Positions 42,401 to 51,456 of a stretch of DNA of 64,000 nucleotides are shown in pieces. A model generated the notes under the pieces. The model made no database searches and was not told the DNA's origin. It was given only the letters and a program-made list of their open reading frames with translations. The first letter of the stretch is position 1. Every line of letters starts with the position of its first letter. A program made the position numbers and the translations under genes. The stretch is from Kaistella soli (GTDB lineage Bacteria > Bacteroidota > Bacteroidia > Flavobacteriales > Weeksellaceae). The stretch covers positions 67,747 through 131,746 of the forward strand of contig NZ_JAHOPF010000004.1 of the NCBI RefSeq assembly GCF_019038595.1, given 5' to 3'.

Positions 42401-44457
42401 ATGTAACAGTAGCCGATTCCCCCAGACCCATCGTGAATACCGCAGCTTACAGCGCCATCCTTTGCGACAGCAATTTTGACGGCGTAAGTGATACCGTAAA
42501 TTTTAATACGATAACGCCTGTTATTATCACTAATTTCGCTGCAAACCCAGGTTTGTTCACGGTAAGATACTATTTAAATAAAAGTGACCGGGATGCCGGA
42601 AACAACAATACGATTCCGAATCTGACAAACTGGTCTTTCTCTACCGACACTACCGTATATGTAAGAGTCGAATCTCAGTATTGTTCTTATGTTCCCGACG
42701 CTTCTCACGAGATCTATTTCAAATTGGGAACTTCCCTTCCATTGATTACCCCAACGGTTCTTACCACGGTTTGTGACAATGACCTGAATGGAACTGAAAA
42801 TATCAGTTTGGCAACTTTCAGAAACCAGTTCACCACCGATGCAGGTGCAACAGTGAGCTATTTCTCTTCGCTGCAGAACGCGCAGGCAAATACGCCAAAT
42901 ATTGCGGTAACACAGACTATTACAGCTGACCAGACCTTTTATTACAGGTTCAAAAAAACTGGTTTCTGCGACGTCATCGGAACGCTGAAGATTACATTTA
43001 AGGCTGCTACGCCCACAGCACTGCTTGATTCGTACACGGTTTGTCAGGGAAGTGCGGTGACCCTTACAGCCGAGTCTTCTTACTCTTCATGGCTTTGGAA
43101 AAAGGGAAGCACTACTGTTTCAACATCGAACACTGCAAATTTAACTGCGGGCGTTTATACCGTTTCCTTTACAAATGCTTCCGGCTGTACATTCACCAAA
43201 AATATTACGGTGGTAGATTCGCCGAAACCGGCATGGAACATCGCAGCCTACAACGCAACCCATTGTGATGATGATTTTGACGGAAGTATTAAGATTGATT
43301 TTTCAACAGTTACCCAGGTAATTTTACCGAATCACAGCCTGTTCACCGTCGAATATTTCGCAGATACGACTTATACAACACCATTGCCTTCCAACTGGAA
43401 GTATTCTGCAGACACAACGGTTTACATAAGAGCAACTTCAACCGTTTGCCCGACAGAATACCGACAGATCGATTTCAAACTGGGGACTTCGCTTCCACTT
43501 ACTTCATCTACTGTGAGTACAACAGTTTGTGACAATGATATAAGCGGTTCGGAAAACATTAGTCTTACAGATTTTAATTCTTTATTCACCACATCTGCGG
43601 GAGTTTCCGTAAAATATTTTGACACCTTAATTAAGGCTCAAAATAACGTGGGCGGCGAGGATATTACTACAGCGCAAACCATCAGCGGAGATCAAACATT
43701 TTATTACCGGTTGAAGAAAACGGGGTTCTGTGACGTGATAGGAACTCTAAATATCATTTTCAAACAGCCTAAAAAATCACTGGTTTTAACTGACCAAAAG
43801 ATATGTCCGGGAACAAAAGTAACTTTAGATGCAGGACCGGGATTCACTGCATACCTTTGGAGTACCGGCGAAACCACCTCATCAATCAGTGCTCCGGTAG
43901 GTGAATATTGGGTAGACCTATCTTTTAACGGTTGTGTTTACAGGCAGGAGGTCAGCGTCACCGCGGTTTCACTTCCCGAAATAGTGAGTGTAGAAATTCA
44001 GGGAAGCACGGTTACTGTATCAGTTACCGGCGGAAATCCTCCTTACCAGTACGCGATAGATGGCGGTAATTATCAGACCTCTAATGTATTTACGAATGTT
44101 CCGGGGGGCGACCATACCGTGTATGTCATTTCTGCAGACAACTGCGCACCGGTTTCGGCGGACATTAATGTTATCCAGCTCTATAATGCGATCACTCCTA
44201 ATGGAGACGGCTTTAATGATGTTCTGGATTATTCAGGGTTACTGAAGAAAAACGAACCGTTTCTGCAGATTTTCGACCGTTACGGAAAAACAGTATTCAT
44301 AGGGGACAAAAACAACCGCTTCACATGGGACGGAAAATCTTCAGGAAAAATAATAGAAACAGGCAGTTACTGGTACGTAATGCACTGGAAGGAACCCGGA
44401 TTCGAAACCGTAAGCAAATTTACCGGTTGGGTCTTAGTGAAAAACAGAGAAAAGTAA
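39499..44457 (+). CDS. T9SS type B protein with IgGFc-binding-like N-terminus (long paralogue)
   Basis: A 1652-residue surface protein. Signal MKKLLFFLFAFISFTSYAQ; residues about 25-480 resemble the IgGFc-binding domain found in many Bacteroidota surface proteins (VMATEDNTTVTVS, ILMDQGVPIDRLGQEFVLMK). A cadherin-like module (TPPTKGTVTIAPDGKFTYKV) follows near 575. Then come alternating modules with calcium-site-like CDxDxDG motifs (CDEDIDGKIDG, CDSNFDGVSD, CDNDLNGTEN, CDDDFDGSIK, CDNDISGSEN) and CQG/CPG Ig-like units. The end, AITPNGDGFNDVLDYSG, is the T9SS type B domain. Likely an adhesin or matrix-binding protein. Its last 686 bp are nearly identical to its neighbour's. Confidence 0.9.
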   Translation: MKKLLFFLFAFISFTSYAQLDREHWFAPMVDRANTGNSVQRIYMSTNETVPFKVDVYNNNTVIGTVTISKNNPKYYEFTQRDLIIVSGGTANLNTFRPVNKGVYLKGEKPFYSSLRFSISQHGELLTSKGTAGIGTEFRAVMAPITANNGILNFMTSVMATEDNTTVTVSNFSPGLRFSDGIPRTQINFILNKGQSYIIDGSGTYTQNFTGFIGAKIVSDKPISITNGNFNGQYATNATNSSDILMDQGVPIDRLGQEFVLMKGNGTTTSGMERAIVVATEDNTDIYINGGIVPVASINAGQHYLTDNSAYVDQGFNHYNMRIQTNKNAYVYQLLAGDAGSSMVATGGFNYIPPLSCYLPIKIDEIGLIDENRVYINNIGGFRDKIPTKLNIITERGATVDVKRNGTSMVLSAANGPFNVAGNNNWVTYSITGVDGNIAVNSTRAVTAGISAGDDAVGYGGYFAGFSFIPAIIKSEGDCLPGVKLEVTEGFSNYLWVMKVGAAYVPAPGINNTNKYEPTQAGIYAVQIQQGSCPQIQTQDFKFYNCTTYTNYNYNSCGTETITPVFALSSQPVDPATVKIVTPPTKGTVTIAPDGKFTYKVNPGASGTDTFKMSFCGIGAIPDCETVQITVIMIEKSDNVILQECSTTGIATYNLSLAAVSPDTDITKTYFKTENGAANDIAAEQITGFTSYTSSDGFIYVRIKNSLGCIAVAKVELKSKLAPEVKENLYTKLHCDEDIDGKIDGTYKVDLATITPTVLVQASNFVVKYYSDAALSNNITGIYSFTGNTSIWIKVDAPNGCSSVIKEIQLKTGAKAALTAAAATEKICDVNNDNTETINLADYLALFSTASGTSVTYFNTAADAQNNQNAISANPTITGDRTFYYRINVPGFCANIATLNILFKQGTPSALLPASVKVCQGNRTTLDVGTGYSGITWSTGATTQSVSLGAGNYWVDLTNALGCVYRQNVTVADSPRPIVNTAAYSAILCDSNFDGVSDTVNFNTITPVIITNFAANPGLFTVRYYLNKSDRDAGNNNTIPNLTNWSFSTDTTVYVRVESQYCSYVPDASHEIYFKLGTSLPLITPTVLTTVCDNDLNGTENISLATFRNQFTTDAGATVSYFSSLQNAQANTPNIAVTQTITADQTFYYRFKKTGFCDVIGTLKITFKAATPTALLDSYTVCQGSAVTLTAESSYSSWLWKKGSTTVSTSNTANLTAGVYTVSFTNASGCTFTKNITVVDSPKPAWNIAAYNATHCDDDFDGSIKIDFSTVTQVILPNHSLFTVEYFADTTYTTPLPSNWKYSADTTVYIRATSTVCPTEYRQIDFKLGTSLPLTSSTVSTTVCDNDISGSENISLTDFNSLFTTSAGVSVKYFDTLIKAQNNVGGEDITTAQTISGDQTFYYRLKKTGFCDVIGTLNIIFKQPKKSLVLTDQKICPGTKVTLDAGPGFTAYLWSTGETTSSISAPVGEYWVDLSFNGCVYRQEVSVTAVSLPEIVSVEIQGSTVTVSVTGGNPPYQYAIDGGNYQTSNVFTNVPGGDHTVYVISADNCAPVSADINVIQLYNAITPNGDGFNDVLDYSGLLKKNEPFLQIFDRYGKTVFIGDKNNRFTWDGKSSGKIIETGSYWYVMHWKEPGFETVSKFTGWVLVKNREK
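43765..44450 (+). repeat. Homogenised 3' segment, copy A
   Basis: Aligns without indels to 47300-47985 (constant offset 3535) with about 19 differences by my count, roughly 97% identity. Upstream of 43765 the two genes diverge sharply. Confidence 0.9.
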
Positions 44458-44500
44458 ATGGTATTTGGAAAAGTCACAATGTAATTAGCTATGAATCATT

Positions 44501-47500
44501 ATGAAAAAACTTCTTTTCTTTTTATTCGCTTTCGTTTCCACTATTTCCTATGCACAGCTCGACCGGGAGCACTGGTTTGGACCGCTGGTAGACCGCGTGA
44601 ACAGTTTTGGCTCAGTGAACTCGGACTACCAGTCGATTTACATGTCAACCGGTGAAACTACTCCTTTCAAAGTAGAGGTATATTTCAATAATGCAGTAGT
44701 TGCAACTTACACACTTAGTAAAAATAATCCTCAAAAACATACAGTTTCAACAGCAGATAGGAAAAAAATAATTATTAATCCCGGATGGGTTCCAGATCCG
44801 GCAGCCGGGCTGTTTCAACCTGTCACCATGGGATTTTACCTGAAAGGAGAAAAACCGTTTTTTGCGAGTATGAGATTTTCGATATTCAATCATGCCGAAA
44901 TCATAACCTCAAAAGGAACAGCTGCTTTAGGGACAGAGTTCCGTGTCGCAACAGCTCCACTTGTCTCCGCAACAGGAACATTAAACTTTATGAATAGTGT
45001 AATGGCTACAGAAAACAATACCACAGTTACGGTTTCTGATTTTCAGCCCGATGTGATTTTTATGGACGAAATCCCAAGAACCCAAATTACTTTCACGCTA
45101 AACAAAGGCCAATCTTACATCATTGAAGGCTCTGACAGCTACTATGAGAATCAAACCGGTTATATTGGAGCAAAAATCATTTCCGATAAACCCGTAGTCG
45201 TAACGAACGGAAATTTTAATGGACAATATGCGCAAAATATTGGTTCATCCGACATATTAATGGATCAGGCAGTACCAATAAATAAATTGGGAAAAACTTT
45301 TGTGCTTGTAAAAGGTAACGGGCAGAACAGTTACACATTCGGAAACTTAACTACAATGGAGAAAGCGATTATCGTAGCGGTAAAAAACAATACTAAAATC
45401 TATCTCAACGCAGATCCGGTCCCTGTAGCAAATCTCCAGGAGGGAGAGTTTTTTACCACCCCTCCAAACAGCTATGTTGACCAGGGATCAGGGCATTTTA
45501 ACATGTACATCAGTTCTTCCGAAGACATATACGTTTATCAGCTTTTGGCAGGATCGGTTGGTCATGTCTCTAATCCCAACGGCGAAGCAACCGGCGGTTT
45601 CAATTATATTCCCCCATTAAGCTGCTATCTTCCCAGGAAAATTGACGAAATCGGATTAATTGATGAGAATTTTTTTAAGTCTAATTCTAACTTAAACGGG
45701 ATTCTAAATATACCCACCAAATTAAATGTCATCACAGAAAAAGGCGCAATAATCGACATCAAAAGAAATGGAGTCTCCCTTCCAATTAGCAGTGCTAACG
45801 GACCATATAATGTTTCCGGTAACAGCGATTGGCAAACCTATTCATTTCCCAATATTTCGGGAAATATTTCAGTTGCTTCCTCCAAAGCAGTTACCGCCGG
45901 CATTTCTGCCGGTGATGATGCTGTAGGATACGGAGGCTTTTTTGCTGGATTCTCTGCCACTCCTTTAATTACAAAAGTGGAAGGCGAATGTCTTCCGGAT
46001 GATGTGAAAATTGCTGTGACAGAAGGTTTCAGCAACTACCAATGGTTACAAAAAGTTGGCAACACGTATATCAATGCACCTATAAGTCCAAGAAACCCTT
46101 CCAATACCGATTATTTTTATTATCCTTCTCAGGCAGGAATTTACGCAGTAAAAATTCAGCAGGGTTCCTGTCCGGAAATTCAGACGGAGGATTTCAATTT
46201 TTTTAACTGTACGAATTATACCAATTACAATTACACCATCTGCTCCGATCTAAAGATCACCCCAAAATTTGCATTAAGCACCCAAACTGTAAATCCTTCC
46301 AGCGTTAATGTGACCATGCCTTCAACAAAAGGAACCGTAAGCATCGCAGCAGACGGAAGCATAAACTACTCCGCCAATAAAAATGCATCAGGAACTGATA
46401 CTTTCAGGTTTGCTTTTTGTGGTGTCGGCTCCATACCGGATTGCGAAGTAATTCAGGCAACCGTTAAGCTTAATCAAGTCATCAGTCATGATGTAGTGCT
46501 GAAGGCATGCAGCCTGACAAATAATGCCATATTTAACTTAACGGAAGCTATTGTGACACCGGATACAGCGGCTCAAAAACAATATTATTCAGATTCCGCG
46601 TTACAAAATCTTATCCCAAATAATCTGCTTGCCAATTATCCAGCTGCCAATGGTGATTTGGTATATGTACATCTTAAAAACAGTTTCGGTTGTGAAGCTA
46701 CTTCGGTTATTAGTCTGGAAACAAATCTTCCACCGGCTGTTAATGAAAATCTTTATACAAAAACCCATTGTGATGAAGACATTGATGGGATTATCGACGG
46801 AAAATACAAAGTAAATTTAAATTCAATCACACCCATCGTTGTACCCAACAGTTCAGGGCTTACCGTCCGGTATTACGAGAATGAAGCTAAAGCTAATATT
46901 GGGGGTACCGATAATATAACAGGTATTTATACTTTTGTCGCCGGTAATACTCAAATATGGATAAGAGCTGATGCGACTAACGTCTGTCCACCTGCGATTA
47001 GAAAAATAGTATTGAATATTGGTACCAAATTAAGTATTAATAACACAGTTTCAGATTTTGCCTGTGATAACGATCTCGACAATAAAACCAATATTAATTT
47101 AGCCTCCTATATTCGATTGTTTACGGCCGATTCTAGTATAACAGCTAAATATTTTGATGAGCTTACAAAAGCTCAAAACAACTTGGCTGGCGAAAACCTT
47201 CCTGCCGACCAAATTATTACTGGCAACACGATTTTTTATTACCGGTTAAAAAAACAAGGATTCTGCGAAGCAATTGGAACTTTAAACTTAACGTTAAGAC
47301 AGCCAAAAAAATCACTGGTTTTAACTGACCAAAAGATATGTCCGGGAACAAAAGTAACTTTAGATGCAGGACCGGGATTCACTGCGTACCTTTGGAGTAC
47401 CGGCAAAACCACCTCATCAATCAGTGCTCCGGTAGGAAATTATTGGGTAGACCTATCTTTTAACGGTTGTGTTTACAGGCATGAGGTCAGCGTCACCGCG

Positions 47501-47989
47501 GTTTCACTTCCCGAAATAGTGAGTGTAGAAATTCAGGGAAGCACGGTTACTGTATCAGTTACCGGCGGAAATCCTCCTTACCAGTACGCGATAGATGGCG
47601 GGAATTATCAGACCTCTAATGTATTTACGAATGTTCCGGGGGGCGACCATACCGTGTATGTAATTTCTTCAGACCATTGCGCACCGGTTTCGGCGGACAT
47701 TAATGTTATCCAACTCTATAACGCGATAACCCCTAATGGAGACGGCTTTAATGATGTTCTGGATTATTCAGGTTTGCTGAAGAAAAACGAACCGTTTCTG
47801 CAGATTTTCGACCGTTACGGAAAAACAGTATTCATAGGGGACAAAAACAACCGCTTCACATGGGACGGAAAATCTTCAGGAAAAATAATAGAAACAGGCA
47901 GTTACTGGTACGTAATGCACTGGAAGGAACCCGGATTCGAAACCGTAAGCAAATTTACTGGTTGGGTCTTAGTGAAAAACAGAGAATAA
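44501..47989 (+). CDS. T9SS type B protein with IgGFc-binding-like N-terminus (short paralogue)
   Basis: An 1162-residue paralogue of the preceding protein. Signal MKKLLFFLFAFVSTISYAQ; the N-terminal 480 residues match domain for domain (LDREHWFGPLVDRVN, VMATENNTTVTVSDF, ILMDQAVPINKLGK) with many substitutions. It has one cadherin-like module and only two CDxDxDG modules (CDEDIDGIIDG and CDNDLDNKTN) against six related units in the long copy, which explains the 490-residue difference. The C-terminal 230 residues, including the sorting domain, are nearly the same as its neighbour's. Both probably reach the surface by T9SS; the roles may differ in reach or ligand. Confidence 0.9.
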   Translation: MKKLLFFLFAFVSTISYAQLDREHWFGPLVDRVNSFGSVNSDYQSIYMSTGETTPFKVEVYFNNAVVATYTLSKNNPQKHTVSTADRKKIIINPGWVPDPAAGLFQPVTMGFYLKGEKPFFASMRFSIFNHAEIITSKGTAALGTEFRVATAPLVSATGTLNFMNSVMATENNTTVTVSDFQPDVIFMDEIPRTQITFTLNKGQSYIIEGSDSYYENQTGYIGAKIISDKPVVVTNGNFNGQYAQNIGSSDILMDQAVPINKLGKTFVLVKGNGQNSYTFGNLTTMEKAIIVAVKNNTKIYLNADPVPVANLQEGEFFTTPPNSYVDQGSGHFNMYISSSEDIYVYQLLAGSVGHVSNPNGEATGGFNYIPPLSCYLPRKIDEIGLIDENFFKSNSNLNGILNIPTKLNVITEKGAIIDIKRNGVSLPISSANGPYNVSGNSDWQTYSFPNISGNISVASSKAVTAGISAGDDAVGYGGFFAGFSATPLITKVEGECLPDDVKIAVTEGFSNYQWLQKVGNTYINAPISPRNPSNTDYFYYPSQAGIYAVKIQQGSCPEIQTEDFNFFNCTNYTNYNYTICSDLKITPKFALSTQTVNPSSVNVTMPSTKGTVSIAADGSINYSANKNASGTDTFRFAFCGVGSIPDCEVIQATVKLNQVISHDVVLKACSLTNNAIFNLTEAIVTPDTAAQKQYYSDSALQNLIPNNLLANYPAANGDLVYVHLKNSFGCEATSVISLETNLPPAVNENLYTKTHCDEDIDGIIDGKYKVNLNSITPIVVPNSSGLTVRYYENEAKANIGGTDNITGIYTFVAGNTQIWIRADATNVCPPAIRKIVLNIGTKLSINNTVSDFACDNDLDNKTNINLASYIRLFTADSSITAKYFDELTKAQNNLAGENLPADQIITGNTIFYYRLKKQGFCEAIGTLNLTLRQPKKSLVLTDQKICPGTKVTLDAGPGFTAYLWSTGKTTSSISAPVGNYWVDLSFNGCVYRHEVSVTAVSLPEIVSVEIQGSTVTVSVTGGNPPYQYAIDGGNYQTSNVFTNVPGGDHTVYVISSDHCAPVSADINVIQLYNAITPNGDGFNDVLDYSGLLKKNEPFLQIFDRYGKTVFIGDKNNRFTWDGKSSGKIIETGSYWYVMHWKEPGFETVSKFTGWVLVKNRE
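47300..47985 (+). repeat. Homogenised 3' segment, copy B
   Basis: Counterpart of 43765-44450. Most differences cluster in two short stretches (about 47440-47450 and 47664-47735). Confidence 0.9.
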
Positions 47990-48009
47990 CACTTAAACAA
48001 GAACTCATA

Positions 48010-48046
48010 AAAAAGCCTGAATTCAAATTGATTTCAGGCTTTTTAT
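48010..48046. terminator. Bidirectional terminator
   Basis: Stem aaaaagcctgaa (48010-48021) and ttcaggcttttt (48033-48044) between the convergent short paralogue and coaE. Confidence 0.85.
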
Positions 48047-48059
48047 TATTTATAACTGA

Positions 48060-48695
48060 TTACTTTTCCGCAGTTTCTTTTAGCTTCGCGATCATCTTTT
48101 CGGTTTCAGATTTCAGTTCATCCAGGCCTTCATTATTAAAAATGACATAATCAGCCAGTTTTATTTTATCTTTTTCCGGCATCTGTCTGTTCATAATGGC
48201 TTCAGTTTCGCGGTAGGTTTTGCCGTCTCTGTCCATTACGCGTTTGATCCTGATATTGTCGTCGGCAGTCACCAAGACCGATTTGTAGCAGCTTTGATTC
48301 AGTTTTAATTCGAAAAGCAGTGCGGTTTCCTTAAACATGAATTCAGCATCTTGCCTCTCCACCCAGTTTTCAAAATCGGTTTTAACTGCAGGATGAATTA
48401 ATGAATTGAGTTTCAGCAGCAATTCCTCATTGCCGAATACTGTTGCGGAAACAAACTTGCGGTTATAAAAACCGTTTTCATCATAAGCCTCGTTCCCCAA
48501 AAGATTTATAATGCGCTTTTTCAAATCCTCATCATCATTCACAATCTCTTTGGCGCGGTCATCAGAATAATAAACCGGAAATCCAGCTTCTTCAATGAAT
48601 TCAGCTACGGTAGTTTTTCCCGACCCAATTCCGCCGGTTAAACCTATTATTTTCTTTGCAGGAGCTTCAGAATTCTGTTTCTCTTCTTCCATCAT
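48060..48695 (-). CDS. coaE: Dephospho-CoA kinase
   Basis: Phosphorylates the 3'-hydroxyl of dephospho-CoA, the final step of coenzyme A synthesis. I take the start at 48695 (or 48692), just after the upstream stop at 48697-48699; the frame from 48716 would overlap that gene. This gives 211 residues. P-loop GLTGGIGSGKTTVA lies near residues 18-31, followed by YYSDDRAKEIVND with the substrate-binding aspartates. A short acidic N-terminal extension (MEEEKQNSEAPAKK) precedes it. It is transcribed after the MBL-fold gene. Confidence 0.94.
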   Translation of the reverse strand: MMEEEKQNSEAPAKKIIGLTGGIGSGKTTVAEFIEEAGFPVYYSDDRAKEIVNDDEDLKKRIINLLGNEAYDENGFYNRKFVSATVFGNEELLLKLNSLIHPAVKTDFENWVERQDAEFMFKETALLFELKLNQSCYKSVLVTADDNIRIKRVMDRDGKTYRETEAIMNRQMPEKDKIKLADYVIFNNEGLDELKSETEKMIAKLKETAEK

Positions 48696-48696
48696 T

Positions 48697-49563
48697 TTAG
48701 TATCCGAAAACATCATTCATGCTGAAAGTCTCATCAAGACGAACTCCTTTTTCAGTCATTTTCAGACTGGCTAATTCGTTGTGTGCATCGTGTTCAAAGA
48801 AAAGAAGGTATTCATTATCTACGCACTGCTTCAGAAATTTTCCTTTTTCTTCCATCGTCAAAAGCGGACGTGTATCGTAACCCATCACATAAACCTGAGG
48901 AATATGCCCGGCGGTCGGAATTAAATCTGCCGCAAAAACAATGGTCTTTTCCTGATAGCGGATCACGGGAAGCATCTGTTTTTCGGTATGTCCGTCTACG
49001 AATATAACGTCCATTTTAAGGTCGGGTGCAAAACCGTAGTTTCCGCTGTTGGGAGTCGCCAAGAAATTCAGCTGACCGCTTTCCTGCATCGGGAGAATAT
49101 TCTCCTTTAAAAAACTTGCTTTTTCCCGTGGATTAGGTTCTGTGGCCCATTTCCAGTGTTCTTCATTGGTCCAGAAGTGCGCATTTTTAAAAGCCGGACG
49201 GTAACCGGTTTTGTCATCATTCCATTCAATCGCGCCGCCGCAATGATCAAAATGAAGGTGAGTAAGGAATACATCGGTAATATCTTCGCGCACAAAACCG
49301 TATTTTTTCAGGTTTTTATCCAGCGAATCGTCGCCCCAAAGAGAATAGTGTCCGAAGAATTTTTCGTCCTGTTTGTTTCCGAGGCCGCAATCAATTAAAA
49401 TTAATTTCTTGCCGTCTTCCACTAAAAGGGAGCGCGTCCCCAGTTCAATTAAATTTCTTTCATCTGCCGGATTGGTCTTTTCCCAGATGGTCTTCGGGAC
49501 GACGCCAAACATGGCACCGCCATCAAGCTTAAATTTTCCGCACTGTATAGGATAGAGTTTCAT
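48697..49563 (-). CDS. MBL-fold metallo-hydrolase
   Basis: A 288-residue metallo-beta-lactamase-fold hydrolase. Metal motif THLHFDHCGG places His102, His104, Asp106 and His107; VDGHTEKQMLPVI and AADLIPTAGHIP give later ligands, and EHDAHNE near the C-terminus the last. Resembles quorum-quenching-lactonase-like members, but the substrate is not settled by sequence. No signal peptide. Directly upstream of coaE, with one base between stop and the chosen coaE ATG. Confidence 0.9.
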   Translation of the reverse strand: MKLYPIQCGKFKLDGGAMFGVVPKTIWEKTNPADERNLIELGTRSLLVEDGKKLILIDCGLGNKQDEKFFGHYSLWGDDSLDKNLKKYGFVREDITDVFLTHLHFDHCGGAIEWNDDKTGYRPAFKNAHFWTNEEHWKWATEPNPREKASFLKENILPMQESGQLNFLATPNSGNYGFAPDLKMDVIFVDGHTEKQMLPVIRYQEKTIVFAADLIPTAGHIPQVYVMGYDTRPLLTMEEKGKFLKQCVDNEYLLFFEHDAHNELASLKMTEKGVRLDETFSMNDVFGY

Positions 49564-49668
49564 ATATTTTATTTTGTGATTTCTAAATTATAAAATTTCA
49601 ATTTATTTTAACACAACGAATATCGACTTTTTATAATTTATCACTGTGGTTTCCCTCAGCCTTTGATT

Positions 49669-50283
49669 TTATAACTCTCTGCTGTTTTTCATTTTTTCAG
49701 CAATTTTTTTTGAATCAGCATCATCGGATTCCATTAAGTTGCTGATAATTCTTTCCGCATTCACCTCATCCCGGTTTTGGGAGAGTTTCGAGGCAATATG
49801 AATTTCTGTGGGAAAAACATTGATTCCGAAAGCGCCTTTCATTTCTTTTCTAACATATTCGTCGCCCATATTTTCTACCAACATCGGACATTTCTGAGCT
49901 TTTTCATATTTAAAAGTCAGCTTCCGCAGATGTTCATAAAGTTCATCATCCGTCATCAGCCTGATTTTCCCGCGGATCTGAACGGCTTCATAATTCCAGG
50001 TCGAAACGTTTTTGTGGTCGTACCACGAAGAGGAAATATAAGAGTGCGCACCGAGAAAATCACATAAAACCTCATCGCCGTCCTTCAAAACTTTTGCCTG
50101 AAAATTGCCTCTGGAAATATGGGTTTCGAGATAAAATCCTTCTTCCGTTTCATTCAGCAAGAACATCGAATGCGTCGCGCACAATTTTTCTTTATCAGAA
50201 ATTAAAAGGGCAAAACCGTTTTCACTGATAATTTCTTTCATCAGTTCCTGGTCTTCAATTCTGTAGATTTTTGGGATGTACAT
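49669..50283 (-). CDS. PaiB-like FMN-binding protein
   Basis: A 204-residue protein of the PaiB family (FMN-binding negative transcriptional regulator in Bacillus annotation; flavin split-barrel fold). Typical stretches: MYIPKIYRIEDQELMKEII, THSMFLLNE, LETHISRGN, SWYDHKNVSTWNYEAVQIRG and the KGAFGINVF loop. The original regulatory claim concerns sporulation and protease genes and need not hold here; flavin or haem handling is also possible. It starts one base after the ruvB stop, so it is translated from the ruvB transcript. Confidence 0.88.
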   Translation of the reverse strand: MYIPKIYRIEDQELMKEIISENGFALLISDKEKLCATHSMFLLNETEEGFYLETHISRGNFQAKVLKDGDEVLCDFLGAHSYISSSWYDHKNVSTWNYEAVQIRGKIRLMTDDELYEHLRKLTFKYEKAQKCPMLVENMGDEYVRKEMKGAFGINVFPTEIHIASKLSQNRDEVNAERIISNLMESDDADSKKIAEKMKNSREL

Positions 50284-50284
50284 T

Positions 50285-51307
50285 TTAAAACAGTGTGTCC
50301 GGTCGTTTCGGAATTGAAATATTCAAATGTTTGTAGGCTTTCTCAGTCACTTCCCTACCGCGCGGTGTTCTGATAATGAATCCTTCCTGAATCAAAAACG
50401 GTTCATAAACTTCTTCCAGCGTTTCCGGATTTTCGCCGATCGAAGTAGCCAGCGCGGAAATTCCCACAGGTTTCCCACGGAAATTTTCAATCATTACGCG
50501 CATAATTTTATTGTCCATATCATCGAGCCCGAATTCATCAACATTCAAAGAATTCAAAGCAAATTTCGTGATTTCGATTTCAATTTCGCCATTCCCTTTA
50601 ATCTCCGCAAAATCACGGACTCTTCTCAACAATGCATTAGCAATTCTCGGCGTTCCACGACTTCTTCTGGCAATTTCCAGCGCCGCGTCTTCGTAGATTT
50701 TCACACCCAAAACTCTTGCGCTTCTCTCAATAATCATTCCGAGGAGTTCAATGGTGTAATATTCCAGTCTGGACTGGATCCCGAATCTTGCGAGCATTGG
50801 TTTGGTCAGCATTCCGCTTCTGGTGGTAGCTCCAACTAAGGTAAAAGGATTTAATCCAATCTGAACGCTTCGGGCATTCGGTCCGGATTCCAGCATGATG
50901 TCGATTTTATAATCTTCCATCGCGGAATACAGATATTCTTCCACAATTGGCGAAAGCCGGTGAATTTCATCAATAAAAAGGACGTCGTTTTCTTCTAAAT
51001 TCGTGAGCAATCCGGCCAAACTTCCTGGTTTGTCCAATACAGGACCGGAAGTGATTTTGCATCCGACTCCAAGTTCGTTTGCAATGATATTGGCTAAAGT
51101 CGTCTTTCCCAATCCCGGCGGGCCGTGCAGAAGAACATGATCCAGCGCACCGCCACGGTTTTTGGCCGCCGCCACAAAAACTTCCAGATTATCAAGAGTT
51201 TTCCGCTGTCCGGCAAAATCCTGAAAACTCTGGGGCCGGATTTTCTCTTCCTGCATCAGCTCATCATCGGAAAAATTATCTTTATCTGGATGTAAAAAAT
51301 CGGGCAT
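50285..51307 (-). CDS. ruvB: Holliday junction branch migration ATPase
   Basis: Hexameric motor that, with RuvA and RuvC, drives Holliday junctions during recombinational repair. 340 residues. Walker [10 protein letters not shown] at 62-70, Walker B DEIH at 113-116, sensor 1 [18 protein letters not shown] region with the arginine finger, and C-terminal winged helix [20 protein letters not shown]. Length typical. Neither ruvA nor ruvC is in this window, normal for Bacteroidota. Followed by the PaiB-like gene on the same transcript. Confidence 0.97.
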   Translation of the reverse strand: MPDFLHPDKDNFSDDELMQEEKIRPQSFQDFAGQRKTLDNLEVFVAAAKNRGGALDHVLLHGPPGLGKTTLANIIANELGVGCKITSGPVLDKPGSLAGLLTNLEENDVLFIDEIHRLSPIVEEYLYSAMEDYKIDIMLESGPNARSVQIGLNPFTLVGATTRSGMLTKPMLARFGIQSRLEYYTIELLGMIIERSARVLGVKIYEDAALEIARRSRGTPRIANALLRRVRDFAEIKGNGEIEIEITKFALNSLNVDEFGLDDMDNKIMRVMIENFRGKPVGISALATSIGENPETLEEVYEPFLIQEGFIIRTPRGREVTEKAYKHLNISIPKRPDTLF

Positions 51308-51330
51308 TTTTATTCTGGTTTGTATCTCTT

Positions 51331-51338
51331 CAAAGGTA
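51331..51338 (-). promoter_or_regulatory. -7 box for ruvB
   Basis: TACCTTTG on the minus strand, 24 nt before the ATG at 51307. Confidence 0.45.
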
Positions 51339-51456
51339 AAATTTTTTCTTGAATTTTATGACCGGCAAGTACAGAGAGAATTTTCCAAATACAGAAAAAC
51401 GATGAAGAGCAGGAAAAACTTTGTATGCTTTGGGTTTAAATATTAAATTTACCGTT

